Assembly: GCF_001267535.1 (NCBI RefSeq)
Contig: NZ_JRXE01000023.1
Span: 28,657-86,045 of the forward strand
DNA: 57,389 bases
Source: Winslowiella iniecta
GTDB lineage: Bacteria; Pseudomonadota; Gammaproteobacteria; Enterobacterales; Enterobacteriaceae
Reading direction: 5' to 3'
The notes under the pieces were generated by a model. The model saw only the letters and a program-made list of their open reading frames with translations, had not been told where the DNA came from and searched no databases. Shown here in pieces: positions 46,053-55,061 of this stretch. Made by a program: the position numbers and the translations under genes. Every line of letters starts with the position of its first letter. Within the stretch, counting starts at the first letter, position 1.

Positions 46053-49000
46053 ATGATTCGTAGAACACTGGTGGTAGTTGTCGCCATCGTTTTAAGCCTG
46101 CTGGTCTGGTGGGTAGGGCCGCTGATTGCGATAGGCAATTTTTATCCGATGATGTCGGTGCTGGTGCGCGGCATTATCATTGCGCTGATATTAATTTGGG
46201 CGCTGTGGCCGGTGGTAGCTTCAGCCCTGGGATATTTATTTCGGCAGTTTCGCGCACCGAAAATCAGTAACAAAAAAGTCCGTCAGCATGACAGAGTGTC
46301 TGCGCGTTTTTTTGATGCCACCCGCACGCTGAAATATATCGGCATTGCGGAACAAAAAACGCTATGGCGACGTTTACGTTACCGGATGAGAAATGATTAT
46401 CTGAATGAAAAGCCCTGGTTTTTAATTATGGGACCCTCTGGTTGTGGTAAAACCTCACTGGTTAACGAGAGCGGCAAACGCTTTTTATTATCTGAGCAAT
46501 ATGGCTTCACCCAGACTGCGGATATTGGTCCAACCCGCGATTGTAATCTGTGGCTAACGGATAACGCGGTATACATCGATACCGCCGGGGAGTGGACTCA
46601 GTTACATGGTCTGAGTGATGAAGCCAGTAAAGCGCAGGGGCGGCTATTCTCGCTGATTCGTCGTTACCGCCAGCATCCGGGCATCGACGGTATGGTGCTG
46701 TGTCTCGACGCCAGCGGGTTGTTACATGCCTCCTTAACCGAACGCAAATCGCTGGCGGACACGCTGCGCGCCCGTATGCTGGAAGTGGCGTCCTGTTTTC
46801 GTAACGATATCGCCGTATATCTGGCGATCAATAACCTCGATTTATTACCCGGTGGCAGCGCATTTTTATCGGTGATCGGCGAAGAGATTCTCGCTCAGGG
46901 GATTGGTTTTACCATTGTGTCGGACAGCGCTGGCAAGGTGGATTTTCCGCAAAGTGATGCGGAGTACAGCTATTTGCTGGCGCGGGTCAGCCGCTATGTG
47001 CAGGAGATTCTGCACTCCACGCACAGCAGTGAACTACGCCAGCAACTGCTGTTCTTTACTGAGTCACTCGGTAATCTGCGTAAGCCATTGTTTAATCTCC
47101 TTGAGCAAATCGTTCCGCAATCACCGGTTGGCTACTCGGCGCAGGTGCGTCAGATTTGGCTGGGAAGTACGCAAGTGGCCGATGCGCCACTGATTGAGCT
47201 GGAGCCGCGCCCTGTCGGCCATCTCTATTCCCCGATGCTGGACAATGCCATTCTTGAACGTGGCGCACTCAATTCCCGGGCGTTACCGTTGCGCGATCGT
47301 ATCGGTCGCACCCTGCGCTATGCGCTGGTGCTGCTGCTGCTGGCGTTTGCCGTCAATATGCTGGCGACCCGTTATTTATGGGAGGAGGAATATATTGCCT
47401 GGGTGAGTGCCAGCTTCGATGAGACCAAGAGGATGGTGCGCGAAATTCCGGCCACCAATCGCATCAGTGACGATCTGATTTCCGCCTACGAACAGCTCGG
47501 TTATATGAATGCACAGCTATCAAACAGTGCTTCCATGATGATCAATCCTTATTTCGAGCACCGGTTGATCAACCAGCAGGCTGAACAGACTTATCACCGT
47601 CACCTGTTTAAATTTTTCTGGCCAGCGCTGGAGCGGTATGTCTCCGAAGAGATGGAAAAAGACATTTTATCCAGTGATGCTGATGTTTATAACACACTGA
47701 AAATCTATCTGATGATGGGTAAACCGGAACACCGCTCAGCGACGGAACTTGAAAACTGGTTTTTAGCCCGCTGGAGTCGTTTTGCTCCTCAGGGGTATTC
47801 GGATGCCGATAAGCGGCTATTCGGCCTGCATTTACGCACTATTTTTAAAGAGAGCCTGCAAGCCGAAGCGCCGGTAACCAAACTGAATGCTGAGTTGATC
47901 CGTATGGCGCGCGTCAAGGCGATGGCCATTCCAATCCATGCCCGTGTGTTACAGAATTTGAAAAGCAAGGTTCCGTCCAATATTGAAAACATCTCGCTGG
48001 CGAGTGCGGCCGGAGCCAATGTTTCGCTGATGCTACGGCGCAAAGGTCAGGCAACCGTCACCGATATGGCCGTGCCGGCATTTTATTCCCTGGCCAGCTA
48101 CCACGATGTGTTTAAGCCTCAGCTTAACAGTGCCGTGACCTCAATGATTCAGGAAGAGGCGTGGGTATTACGCGACAGTGATGGCAAAGCCGATCAGGCC
48201 AGAACCCTGGATTTTGGGCAAAAGCTCAGTGATGAAGTGCGTAAACTCTATCTGCTGGAATACGCCGACAGCTGGGAGTCATTCCTGAAGGATATTCATG
48301 TCCGCCCGGTCAGTAATCTTGATGATGCTGCTTTGCTGGCACGGCAATTTAGCGATCCCTCATCACCGCTGGCTAATTTACTGCGTTTTGTCACCCGACA
48401 AACCGGATTGAGTAATTCCGACAGCAATGATGTTTCCGGTTGGGTCAGTAAGCGCCGAATGGAGCTGGAAAATGCCCGGCGCGATATCGTTGGTGAGATT
48501 TCCGGTGAACGCTCGCGTTTTCGTATCACCCCCGAAAAGTCGCTGGAGCAACGTTTTGAAGTGGTGCGGCGTCTGGGCACACAGCTGATGCAGGCCGGCA
48601 GCAGCAACGACCCTTTAGCGCGTGGTTTCGAAGAGTTGTACAACCAGCTCTCCTCACTGGCCGTGTCGCTGCGTGCCGGGGAAGTGATGCCGCAGAACTC
48701 GGCGATTAGCCGGTTACGTATTGCCGCAGCTCAGCAACCGGAACCGGTGCGCAGCATTATGACGGATCTGCTGGAAGTCGGTAACGATCAAAGTTTGCAG
48801 CAGAGCCGCAATAACTTAAATAACAGCGCCGCAACTTTTGCTACGGATGTGTGCAAAAACGTATTGTCCGGACGCTATCCCTTCAATCGCCGAGCCAGGG
48901 ATGAAGTCGGAATTGGTGATTTTGCCCGGATGTTCGGCCCTGCCGGTTCAATGAAACGCTATTTTGAACAGCATCTGGCGCCTTATGTGGATAACACCGC

Positions 49001-49499
49001 CGGTAAATTACGCATTCGTGAAGGAAGTCGCGGGCTGCTAAGTGCCAGTACTCTGAAAGCATTTGAAAACGCAATGATGATTAGCGATACCTTCTTTAAC
49101 GGTGGCGATAAGGTCTCTTTCTCGCTGTATCTGCGTCCGCTCTCGTTGTCACCGAATATTATGGAAGCGGTGCTGGATATTGATGGAGAGGTGATTCGCT
49201 ATAGCCACGGCAGTATTCAGCCGGTCGCCGTGCAGTGGCCGGGAAAAAATGGTGGTGCTTATGTTCGTCTCTCTTTCAAGGATATGAACGGCAAAATTGA
49301 ATCAGTCAGCTTTAATGGGCCATGGGCGCTGTTCCAGCTGTATGACAAAAGTAATCCATTGCAGATAGATAGCGACCGCCGTGAGCTGACCATGGGCATT
49401 GCATCGATCAGCGGATTTTTCAAAATGGAATTGCGTTCGACAATGAATGATTTCCCTCTCTGGTCCCGGGCGTTGAGCCAGTTCTCTTGCCCTGGTTAA
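46053..49499 (+). CDS. tssM: T6SS inner-membrane protein TssM (IcmF)
   Basis: TssM spans the inner membrane and periplasm and binds TssL and TssJ. The 1148-residue protein has two N-terminal membrane helices (about 4-26 and 33-56), a cytoplasmic NTPase-like domain with Walker A GPSGCGKT (127-134) and YIDTAGEWTQ, and a third helix (about 427-446, YALVLLLLAFAVNMLA). The large periplasmic part with SLYLRPLSLSPN and QWPGKNGGAYVRLSF follows at the end. The Walker A is intact, which is not so in all TssM proteins. Confidence 0.96.
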   Translation: MIRRTLVVVVAIVLSLLVWWVGPLIAIGNFYPMMSVLVRGIIIALILIWALWPVVASALGYLFRQFRAPKISNKKVRQHDRVSARFFDATRTLKYIGIAEQKTLWRRLRYRMRNDYLNEKPWFLIMGPSGCGKTSLVNESGKRFLLSEQYGFTQTADIGPTRDCNLWLTDNAVYIDTAGEWTQLHGLSDEASKAQGRLFSLIRRYRQHPGIDGMVLCLDASGLLHASLTERKSLADTLRARMLEVASCFRNDIAVYLAINNLDLLPGGSAFLSVIGEEILAQGIGFTIVSDSAGKVDFPQSDAEYSYLLARVSRYVQEILHSTHSSELRQQLLFFTESLGNLRKPLFNLLEQIVPQSPVGYSAQVRQIWLGSTQVADAPLIELEPRPVGHLYSPMLDNAILERGALNSRALPLRDRIGRTLRYALVLLLLAFAVNMLATRYLWEEEYIAWVSASFDETKRMVREIPATNRISDDLISAYEQLGYMNAQLSNSASMMINPYFEHRLINQQAEQTYHRHLFKFFWPALERYVSEEMEKDILSSDADVYNTLKIYLMMGKPEHRSATELENWFLARWSRFAPQGYSDADKRLFGLHLRTIFKESLQAEAPVTKLNAELIRMARVKAMAIPIHARVLQNLKSKVPSNIENISLASAAGANVSLMLRRKGQATVTDMAVPAFYSLASYHDVFKPQLNSAVTSMIQEEAWVLRDSDGKADQARTLDFGQKLSDEVRKLYLLEYADSWESFLKDIHVRPVSNLDDAALLARQFSDPSSPLANLLRFVTRQTGLSNSDSNDVSGWVSKRRMELENARRDIVGEISGERSRFRITPEKSLEQRFEVVRRLGTQLMQAGSSNDPLARGFEELYNQLSSLAVSLRAGEVMPQNSAISRLRIAAAQQPEPVRSIMTDLLEVGNDQSLQQSRNNLNNSAATFATDVCKNVLSGRYPFNRRARDEVGIGDFARMFGPAGSMKRYFEQHLAPYVDNTAGKLRIREGSRGLLSASTLKAFENAMMISDTFFNGGDKVSFSLYLRPLSLSPNIMEAVLDIDGEVIRYSHGSIQPVAVQWPGKNGGAYVRLSFKDMNGKIESVSFNGPWALFQLYDKSNPLQIDSDRRELTMGIASISGFFKMELRSTMNDFPLWSRALSQFSCPG

Positions 49500-49518
49500 T
49501 GCATATAATGGAGTCCCT

Positions 49519-49869
49519 ATGTTAGATCCTAATAAATTACTGGCAATGCTGACTGATTTAAACAGCATGGCGCAGTCGACACAAAGTTCTCTGTCGCAAA
49601 ATTTCATGTCGGGCGTTACGGGTATGAATTTAAATGGCAGTGCGGAAATGGAAAAAATGATGTCGATGATGAGCGACATCAATCAAAAAGCCACGGCTAA
49701 TATGAGTGGCATTATGCAGGAATTTCAGCAGAAAGCGGATATGCAACAGCCGAGTGCGCAGCCAGCAACGGAAGGCAGTAATGATGAGAAGCAAGCTGAC
49801 CCGGCGGCGCCACAAATGAGTTTTCCACAGGGGGCAATGGATTTCTTCTCCAGTTTGCAAAGGAAATAA
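49519..49869 (+). CDS. Met-rich small protein of unknown function at the end of the T6SS cluster
   Basis: A 116-residue protein with good start (GGAG upstream of ATG 49519), 19 bases after tssM. I do not recognise it. It has 15 Met (13 percent), no Cys, no signal peptide and no membrane segment. Residues 1-75 look helical with clustered Met (MEKMMSMMSDI), residues 76-105 are a polar Ser/Pro/Gln/Asp linker, and the end FPQGAMDFFSSLQRK may be an amphipathic tail. It is probably the last gene of the T6SS transcript and might be an accessory factor or secreted substrate; neither is shown by the sequence. Confidence 0.72.
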   Translation: MLDPNKLLAMLTDLNSMAQSTQSSLSQNFMSGVTGMNLNGSAEMEKMMSMMSDINQKATANMSGIMQEFQQKADMQQPSAQPATEGSNDEKQADPAAPQMSFPQGAMDFFSSLQRK

Positions 49870-49879
49870 TAATTAATTA

Positions 49880-49907
49880 TTAACCAGCTCAGTTATGAGC
49901 TGGTTAA
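49880..49907. terminator. Palindromic terminator between the T6SS cluster and the lysR gene
   Basis: A perfect 12-bp inverted repeat, TTAACCAGCTCA (49880-49891) and TGAGCTGGTTAA (49896-49907), loop GTTA. Weak T tracts on both sides; it sits between two convergent genes and may serve both. Confidence 0.65.
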
Positions 49908-49949
49908 TCTTGTCGTCCAGACAGAGGTAAACGGTTATAGTCATTCTCG

Positions 49950-50855
49950 CTAGACTCCCGCACTGACCTTTTTTCGCAGAAAATCCTTGGTATTATCACG
50001 TAACCACTTATGCGGCGGTGAGTTATCATGGCGCGGGTGCCAGGCCTGAATGATATTCACTTCGGGGAGTGTTATTTGTGGTTCGAACGCAATAACATCA
50101 ACGTTAAAACTCTCAAGTGCATTGAGAAAAAAGAACGGCACCACGGCCAGTGAGCTGGTACGCATCACCGTTTCGATAGTAGAAAAGTAACTGGGATTAA
50201 TGCCGACGATTTTACGCTGAAAACCTTGTAGCGTGAATAAACTGTCAACATCATCATTCAGTTTACTACGCGTGCTGATAAAACCAAAGCTGGCTATGTT
50301 TTCAAGGGTTTTATTCAGCCGGAGGATCTCGTGATTCTTATTGGCAACAATGATGCACTTATCCCGGTGTATCGTGCGAATTTTAATCTCCGGGCTAAGC
50401 TTGCGTGACTCGCCGATGTACAGGTCAATATTATCTTTACGTAAAAAATCGGCGGCGCCGTGGTCGTACGAGAAATCAAGCACCACATTGGGTTCTTTAT
50501 CCTGCATCTCGTCGAGAAACCCAGAATTCAATAGTGAGATAAGTAAATCGTTCGAGACGATATTGAACATCAAGGATGCGCTTCCGGCATCAAACGAGAG
50601 GTTATGATTGAGCACGGCATCAATATTTTTGATCAGATTATGAATTTGTGGTTTTAATTCGACGGCTAAGGGAGTAAGTATCAATAAGGAGCCAGAACGA
50701 ACCAGGATTTGATCCTGAAAAGCCTCTCTCAATTTATTCAGTGACTTACTAATAGCAGGAGGTGTGACATTTAATTTCTTTGCCGCTTTACTGACGCTAC
50801 ACTCCTCCAGCAAAGCATCGAGAACTATTAGCAAATTCAAATCTGTGCGTGGCAT
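49950..50855 (-). CDS. LysR family transcriptional regulator
   Basis: A 301-residue LysR-type regulator. The N-terminal DNA-binding domain is clear (DLNLLIVLDALLEECSVSKA, AKKLNVTPPAISKSLNKLRE), in the style of the NodD/NahR/LeuO branch that starts with DLNLL. The effector domain (about 90-300) is of normal length, but its ligand cannot be guessed. Targets may be the divergent small gene at 51172 (a T-N11-A palindrome lies in between), itself, or the neighbouring T6SS. Confidence 0.88.
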   Translation of the reverse strand: MPRTDLNLLIVLDALLEECSVSKAAKKLNVTPPAISKSLNKLREAFQDQILVRSGSLLILTPLAVELKPQIHNLIKNIDAVLNHNLSFDAGSASLMFNIVSNDLLISLLNSGFLDEMQDKEPNVVLDFSYDHGAADFLRKDNIDLYIGESRKLSPEIKIRTIHRDKCIIVANKNHEILRLNKTLENIASFGFISTRSKLNDDVDSLFTLQGFQRKIVGINPSYFSTIETVMRTSSLAVVPFFFLNALESFNVDVIAFEPQITLPEVNIIQAWHPRHDNSPPHKWLRDNTKDFLRKKVSAGV

Positions 50856-51077
50856 ATCAAATCAAATCCTTATGTTGATACATAAAATTTTAAAGGTAAT
50901 CCGGTAGTCCATAATGGAGGGGACTGCTTTTTATCATTATTGTGGACATAAATTCACATCATTTCAGTGGCGTTTGAGGCTAAAACCGCTCTGGCTAAAA
51001 CTTAAATAGAAATACAGTTATTTTTAATTAATTCACCAAAGTTTGATTGATACACATGGATTATCCCTTTCACCATG

Positions 51078-51098
51078 TGGTTAAAATGTGTTTAACCA
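51078..51098. promoter_or_regulatory. Palindromic operator candidate between lysR and the small gene
   Basis: TGGTTAAA (51078-51085), 5 bases, TTTAACCA (51091-51098). It contains a T-N11-A arrangement (51082-51094), the usual core of LysR-type sites. GTTAAAATGT occurs here (51080-51089) and again at 51129-51138, 49 bases apart. The whole 50856-51171 spacer (316 bases) is AT-rich and has no other gene I can support. Confidence 0.5.
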
Positions 51099-51171
51099 GG
51101 ATTCATTGTCTCAGAACGCTGCATTGTAGTTAAAATGTACTAAATTCAGTATGGCAATGGAAGTGGTAAGG

Positions 51172-51468
51172 ATGAAAAATATTTGTGAATCGATAATTAA
51201 GTCAGTGCATTATCAATGGAATGAAATTATGCGCGATAATAGTAATGTCGCAATAATTTTTCGCGTGGTGTGTAGTATTTCGACTAATTCAGGACTCAGC
51301 GTTGAAGGAAGTCATATATTTACTATTCATGATATCACGCATGCCGAAGATAAAAACTCTCTGGCGCTGACGTCTGAAAGTGCGGCTTATAATAACGCGA
51401 TACAGTGCCTGACTGCCGCAATGGCCTATAGTGGACAGGCCATGTCGCGAATCGAGAATAACGAATAA
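51172..51468 (+). CDS. Small protein of unknown function
   Basis: A 98-residue protein from ATG 51172, 8 bases after GGAAG; upstream in-frame ATGs at 51151 and 51157 lack a ribosome site. I do not recognise it. It has no signal peptide or membrane helix. It looks like a small alpha/beta protein: ICESIIKSVHYQWNEIMRD, a strand NVAIIFRVVCSIS, then EGSHIFTIHDITHAEDK and a helix SAAYNNAIQCLTAAMAYSG. It stands alone, with a palindromic operator candidate and the divergent lysR gene upstream and phoX-like 189 bases downstream. Confidence 0.6.
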   Translation: MKNICESIIKSVHYQWNEIMRDNSNVAIIFRVVCSISTNSGLSVEGSHIFTIHDITHAEDKNSLALTSESAAYNNAIQCLTAAMAYSGQAMSRIENNE

Positions 51469-51657
51469 CAGGCGAAATGCTTATTATAACTATTAATGAC
51501 TTTATAGCTGAAATGCGAAATGGCTAACATCACCGCCACGTGGTTGGCTGACCGCTCAGAAAGAATCTGTCTTTTTCCGTTACTGCTGAAACATTTCTGA
51601 CATATTCGCGCTTTAACATGCGTTTATCTCTGGGAAAAATAACAGGAAGTGACGTTT

Positions 51658-53544
51658 ATGAGCGATAAAATCAAAGAGTTAAATGTCGACCGTTTAAAGG
51701 ATCCTGCGCGCCGTAAATTGCTGGCGGGCACCGGTGCCGTCGGACTGACTGGCTTCTTAGCCGGTGGCCTCTGGAGTTTGCCAGCCGATGCGCTTGCTAC
51801 AGGAGAACCGGCTGGCAGTCGTTTACTGGGCTTTAAAGGCATCGCAGCTTCAACCGCCGACAAGATTGTTACTGCCGACGGTTATCAGGCGGATGTATTG
51901 ATTTCCTGGGGGGATCCGCTGGTAAACGGTGCTCCGGCATTTGACCCGCACGGAAAAAATAGCGCCAGCGATCAGGAAAAACAGTTTGGCGATAATAATG
52001 ACGGCATGAGCTTCTTCCCGGTAGATGAACATCGTGGCGTGCTGGCAATTAATAACGAATACGTTAATGAACAATATTTATTCGCTCACGGTGGCAGCAA
52101 GGCGACCAGTGAGGAAGATGTGCGCAAATCGCAAGCGGCGCACGGTATCTCAATTGTCGAAATTCAGCGTGGCGCAGATAACCGCTGGCAGGTGGTGCGT
52201 CCGTCGCGCTATAACCGCCGCATTACGGCCAATACCGCGATGATTTTCACCGGTCCGGCAGCCGGTGACAAAGCGCTGCAAACCCCCGCTGACCCCAGTG
52301 GCACGAAAGTGCTCGGTACTTTTGGTAACTGTGCCAACGGTAAAACCCCGTGGGGAACCTATCTGACCTGCGAAGAGAACTTTGATACTTACTTCGGCAC
52401 CAGCAACCGTGACTATCAGGTTACCCCTGCGCAAAAGCGTTACACGCTCAATCCGAACGAAGCAGAGCGTAACTGGGCAGACTTCGATGCGCGTTTTGAT
52501 ATGGCGAAGAATCCCAACGAATTTAATCGCCATGGCTGGATCGTTGAGATCGATCCACTGGATCCCACTTCCACTCCGATCAAACGTACTGCGCTGGGGC
52601 GCTTTAAGCATGAAAATGCTGCCGTCACGGTAGCGAAAAATGGTCACCTGGTAGTGTATATGGGTGACGACGAGCGCGGTGAATATATCTATAAATTCGT
52701 CTCGGACGGCGTGGTCGACAGCGCTAATCCGGCAGCCAATACTCATCTGCTGGATAAAGGTGTGCTGTATGTTGCCGAATTTAACGGCGAGGCAAAAGGT
52801 ACGCCGCTGAAAGGCAGTGGTCGTTGGCTGGAGCTGACCCACGGTAAAAATGGTCTGACGGCAGAGAATGGTTTTCACAGCCAGGCCGATGTACTGATTA
52901 ACGCACGCGGCGCGGCAGATCGGGTTAACGCCACCCGCATGGATCGTCCTGAATGGATTGCGGTTAACCCTCATGACGGCCGGGCTTATTGCACCCTCAC
53001 CAACAACAGCAAGCGTGGCGATGAAGGGATGCCAGTGAATCCGGCTAACCCGCGACCAAAAAATATTTATGGTCAAATCATTCGCTGGGATGAGAACGGC
53101 GATGCCACGGCGCTGAAATTTAACTGGGATATGTTTGTGCTGTGCGGCAATCCGATTGCTCATCCACAGGGAGTCAATCGCGGTACGCCAAACGTCACGG
53201 CAGAGAATACCTTTAACAGCCCGGACGGACTCGGTTTTGACCGCGACGGACGTCTGTGGATCCTGACCGACGGTAAATACAGTAATGAAGGGGATTACCA
53301 GGGGCAGGGTAACAATCAGATGCTGGTGGGCGATCCGGCAACCGGTGAGATTCGTCGCTTTATGGTCGGGCCGAAGTCTTGTGAGCTGACCGGCATCGCT
53401 TTTACCCCGGATTACAAAACGATGTTTGTTAACGTCCAGCACCCAGGGGAAGAGGGGGATTCTACTTTCCCGAATAACAGCCCGCGCCCGCGTTCTTCGG
53501 TGATTATGGTGACGCGTAAAGATGGCGGGGTGCTGGGGGCGTAA
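51658..53544 (+). CDS. PhoX family (DUF839) Tat-exported phosphatase
   Basis: A 628-residue PhoX-type protein. PhoX enzymes are calcium/iron-dependent periplasmic alkaline phosphatases. The start ATG 51658 lies 8 bases after CAGGAAG. The N-terminus has a twin-arginine signal (DPARRKLLAGTGAVGLTG, then a hydrophobic stretch to about ADALA), so it is exported folded. Family motifs include VLAINNEYVNEQ, GNCANGKTPWGTYLTCEENF (with the Cys and Glu residues of the metal site), GRFKHENAAV, MDRPEWIAVNPHDGRAYCTLTNN, NSPDGLGFD and SCELTGIAFTPD. No Pho box was seen upstream. A 430-codon open frame on the opposite strand is a shadow. Confidence 0.9.
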   Translation: MSDKIKELNVDRLKDPARRKLLAGTGAVGLTGFLAGGLWSLPADALATGEPAGSRLLGFKGIAASTADKIVTADGYQADVLISWGDPLVNGAPAFDPHGKNSASDQEKQFGDNNDGMSFFPVDEHRGVLAINNEYVNEQYLFAHGGSKATSEEDVRKSQAAHGISIVEIQRGADNRWQVVRPSRYNRRITANTAMIFTGPAAGDKALQTPADPSGTKVLGTFGNCANGKTPWGTYLTCEENFDTYFGTSNRDYQVTPAQKRYTLNPNEAERNWADFDARFDMAKNPNEFNRHGWIVEIDPLDPTSTPIKRTALGRFKHENAAVTVAKNGHLVVYMGDDERGEYIYKFVSDGVVDSANPAANTHLLDKGVLYVAEFNGEAKGTPLKGSGRWLELTHGKNGLTAENGFHSQADVLINARGAADRVNATRMDRPEWIAVNPHDGRAYCTLTNNSKRGDEGMPVNPANPRPKNIYGQIIRWDENGDATALKFNWDMFVLCGNPIAHPQGVNRGTPNVTAENTFNSPDGLGFDRDGRLWILTDGKYSNEGDYQGQGNNQMLVGDPATGEIRRFMVGPKSCELTGIAFTPDYKTMFVNVQHPGEEGDSTFPNNSPRPRSSVIMVTRKDGGVLGA

Positions 53545-53561
53545 TTGTGATTATTCTCTAA

Positions 53562-53581
53562 GGGAGCCGTTTTCGGCTCCC
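53562..53581 (+). terminator. Hairpin after the phoX-like gene
   Basis: GGGAGCCG (53562-53569), loop TTTT, CGGCTCCC (53574-53581), 17 bases after the stop. No T tract follows, so it is a weak or Rho-assisted terminator. Confidence 0.55.
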
Positions 53582-53612
53582 GTCCTGATGACATGCAGGG
53601 TGCTAACCTCCG

Positions 53613-53640
53613 GTACGGGCGGCGGAAACGCCGCCTCTAC
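53613..53640. repeat. Short palindromic intergenic repeat (REP-like), copy 2
   Basis: GTACGGGCGGCG (53613-53624), loop GAAA, CGCCGCCTCTAC (53629-53640); 7 perfect G/C pairs plus an outer GTA/TAC. Related to the palindrome at 10029-10058 (shared GTA-GGGGCGGCG-type arm). Confidence 0.5.
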
Positions 53641-53801
53641 GGGTATAATGCATTCGCGCCGCCGATCTCACCGAGCCATTCTCAATCGGGTTGCCATCCC
53701 ATCCGTATTTTCTCGCGCAATTTGTTTATTTCAAGTGAGCTTATTACGCCAAAACAGATTATTCTTCAGACAGGCCCGATACAAAGTTGAGTCGGAAGCT
53801 T

Positions 53802-55061
53802 ATGAAAATAAAAATGATGCTGATCGGCTGGCTGGCATTTATCGGCTGCGACTTCTTGTTAGCCATGATGAGCCTGCAAGTCAGGGACGTCTGGAGTTTA
53901 TCTGCTTTAGTGTGGTTTCCGGCCGGACTGTTGCTCGGCGTACTTTGTACGTTGCCTCTGCGTTTCTGGCCAATCTGGCTACTGAGTTCTGCCTTACTGC
54001 ATCTGGTCGCCAGCCAGCTCTATGGCCGCCCGGTCAATGTGTCATTAATTTTCAGCTTTTTTGATACTTTACTGATCACCGTGACCGCGCTGATCTGGCA
54101 ATTCTTTTATGGCGTAATGGCGCGCCCGGTGCGGAGGCGTGACATTATTGCGCTGGCACTATTGTGTGCTGCCAGTGGAATTATTGAGCGCTTTGTCACC
54201 ATCTGGGCGCTGCTTTTGTTGGATTATCCCATTGACCCGTCGATTTCCGTTCTCCATATCGCTGGCTATGCCATCAGCTCCCTACCGGTAACCTTTTTTG
54301 TTTTTTATCTGGTGACGAGGGTGAACAGGACGAAATGGGATATTAGCGGCTACCTGATGGTGCTGGCGATGTCACTGATGATGCTGGCACTGTTTTTCCT
54401 GCCGCTTAGTGCATTGACCGACGCGCTGCGCTGGCAGGATCTGGCATTGATGTTCTCGCTGACGTTACCGGTGTTATTAGCCTTGCGCGGTGACTTACTG
54501 CTGCTGAGTGGTTTTTTATCGCTGTGCTCGACAGTGGCCGTCGGCGCAACGCTGTTTGGGCACGGGCCATTTCATCATATCTTGCCCAGCCAGCAGGAGG
54601 ATGTGCTGATTGCCGCCTGGTATAGCGCTGCGTTAAGTTTACCCGCGCTACTCTGTGCCAGCCTGGTGAATCAGAAATCTGCGCTACTGGCACGACATCG
54701 CTGGCGGGAACAATTAATGGATACCGTGCTACAGCACGGTTTGTACCACCGTTTCGAGCTGGAGAGCAACGATGGTCTGCGCTGGCTTTATCAAAGCCGC
54801 TGGCAGGGCGTCAGCCATGCGCCAGTTTACTGGCAGCAGTTTATTGGCTGGATACATCCGGACGACCGGCTGGCGGTGGAACAACTGAAAAACAGCGCAT
54901 CTGCCACCCCGCAGGTGTTACCGATACGGCTGGCAGACCGACATGGCGAGTTTCATCAGAGCAGTATGGCGCTGGTTGCCTGTCAGGAAGGGCAGGTATG
55001 CTGGTTTGAAGGGGTGATTTTTCCGCAACAGACTTTGTTGCGGTCTGAGGGGGGCGAATGA
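53802..55061 (+). CDS. MASE1-domain membrane protein with PAS-like C-terminus
   Basis: A 419-residue protein. The first about 290 residues hold about eight membrane helices and resemble the MASE1 sensor domain (SALVWFPAGLLLGVL, FDTLLITVTALIWQFFY, HIAGYAISSLPVTFF), found in UhpB and in some diguanylate cyclases. A cytoplasmic segment of about 120 residues (FELESNDGLRWLYQSRWQ; FIGWIHPDDRLAVEQL) looks like a PAS fold. No kinase, GGDEF or EAL domain follows, so the output must lie elsewhere. The start is uncertain: ATG 53802 has GGAAG only 3 bases away, and TTG 53787 or ATG 53814 are alternatives. It overlaps the response regulator gene by 4 bases (ATGA). Confidence 0.8.
   Translation: MKIKMMLIGWLAFIGCDFLLAMMSLQVRDVWSLSALVWFPAGLLLGVLCTLPLRFWPIWLLSSALLHLVASQLYGRPVNVSLIFSFFDTLLITVTALIWQFFYGVMARPVRRRDIIALALLCAASGIIERFVTIWALLLLDYPIDPSISVLHIAGYAISSLPVTFFVFYLVTRVNRTKWDISGYLMVLAMSLMMLALFFLPLSALTDALRWQDLALMFSLTLPVLLALRGDLLLLSGFLSLCSTVAVGATLFGHGPFHHILPSQQEDVLIAAWYSAALSLPALLCASLVNQKSALLARHRWREQLMDTVLQHGLYHRFELESNDGLRWLYQSRWQGVSHAPVYWQQFIGWIHPDDRLAVEQLKNSASATPQVLPIRLADRHGEFHQSSMALVACQEGQVCWFEGVIFPQQTLLRSEGGE

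Noticed and set aside
52150-53442. 430-codon open frame on the minus strand inside the phoX-like gene
   Set aside because: It mirrors the codon usage of the strongly supported PhoX gene on the plus strand, has no family resemblance, and is a shadow frame.
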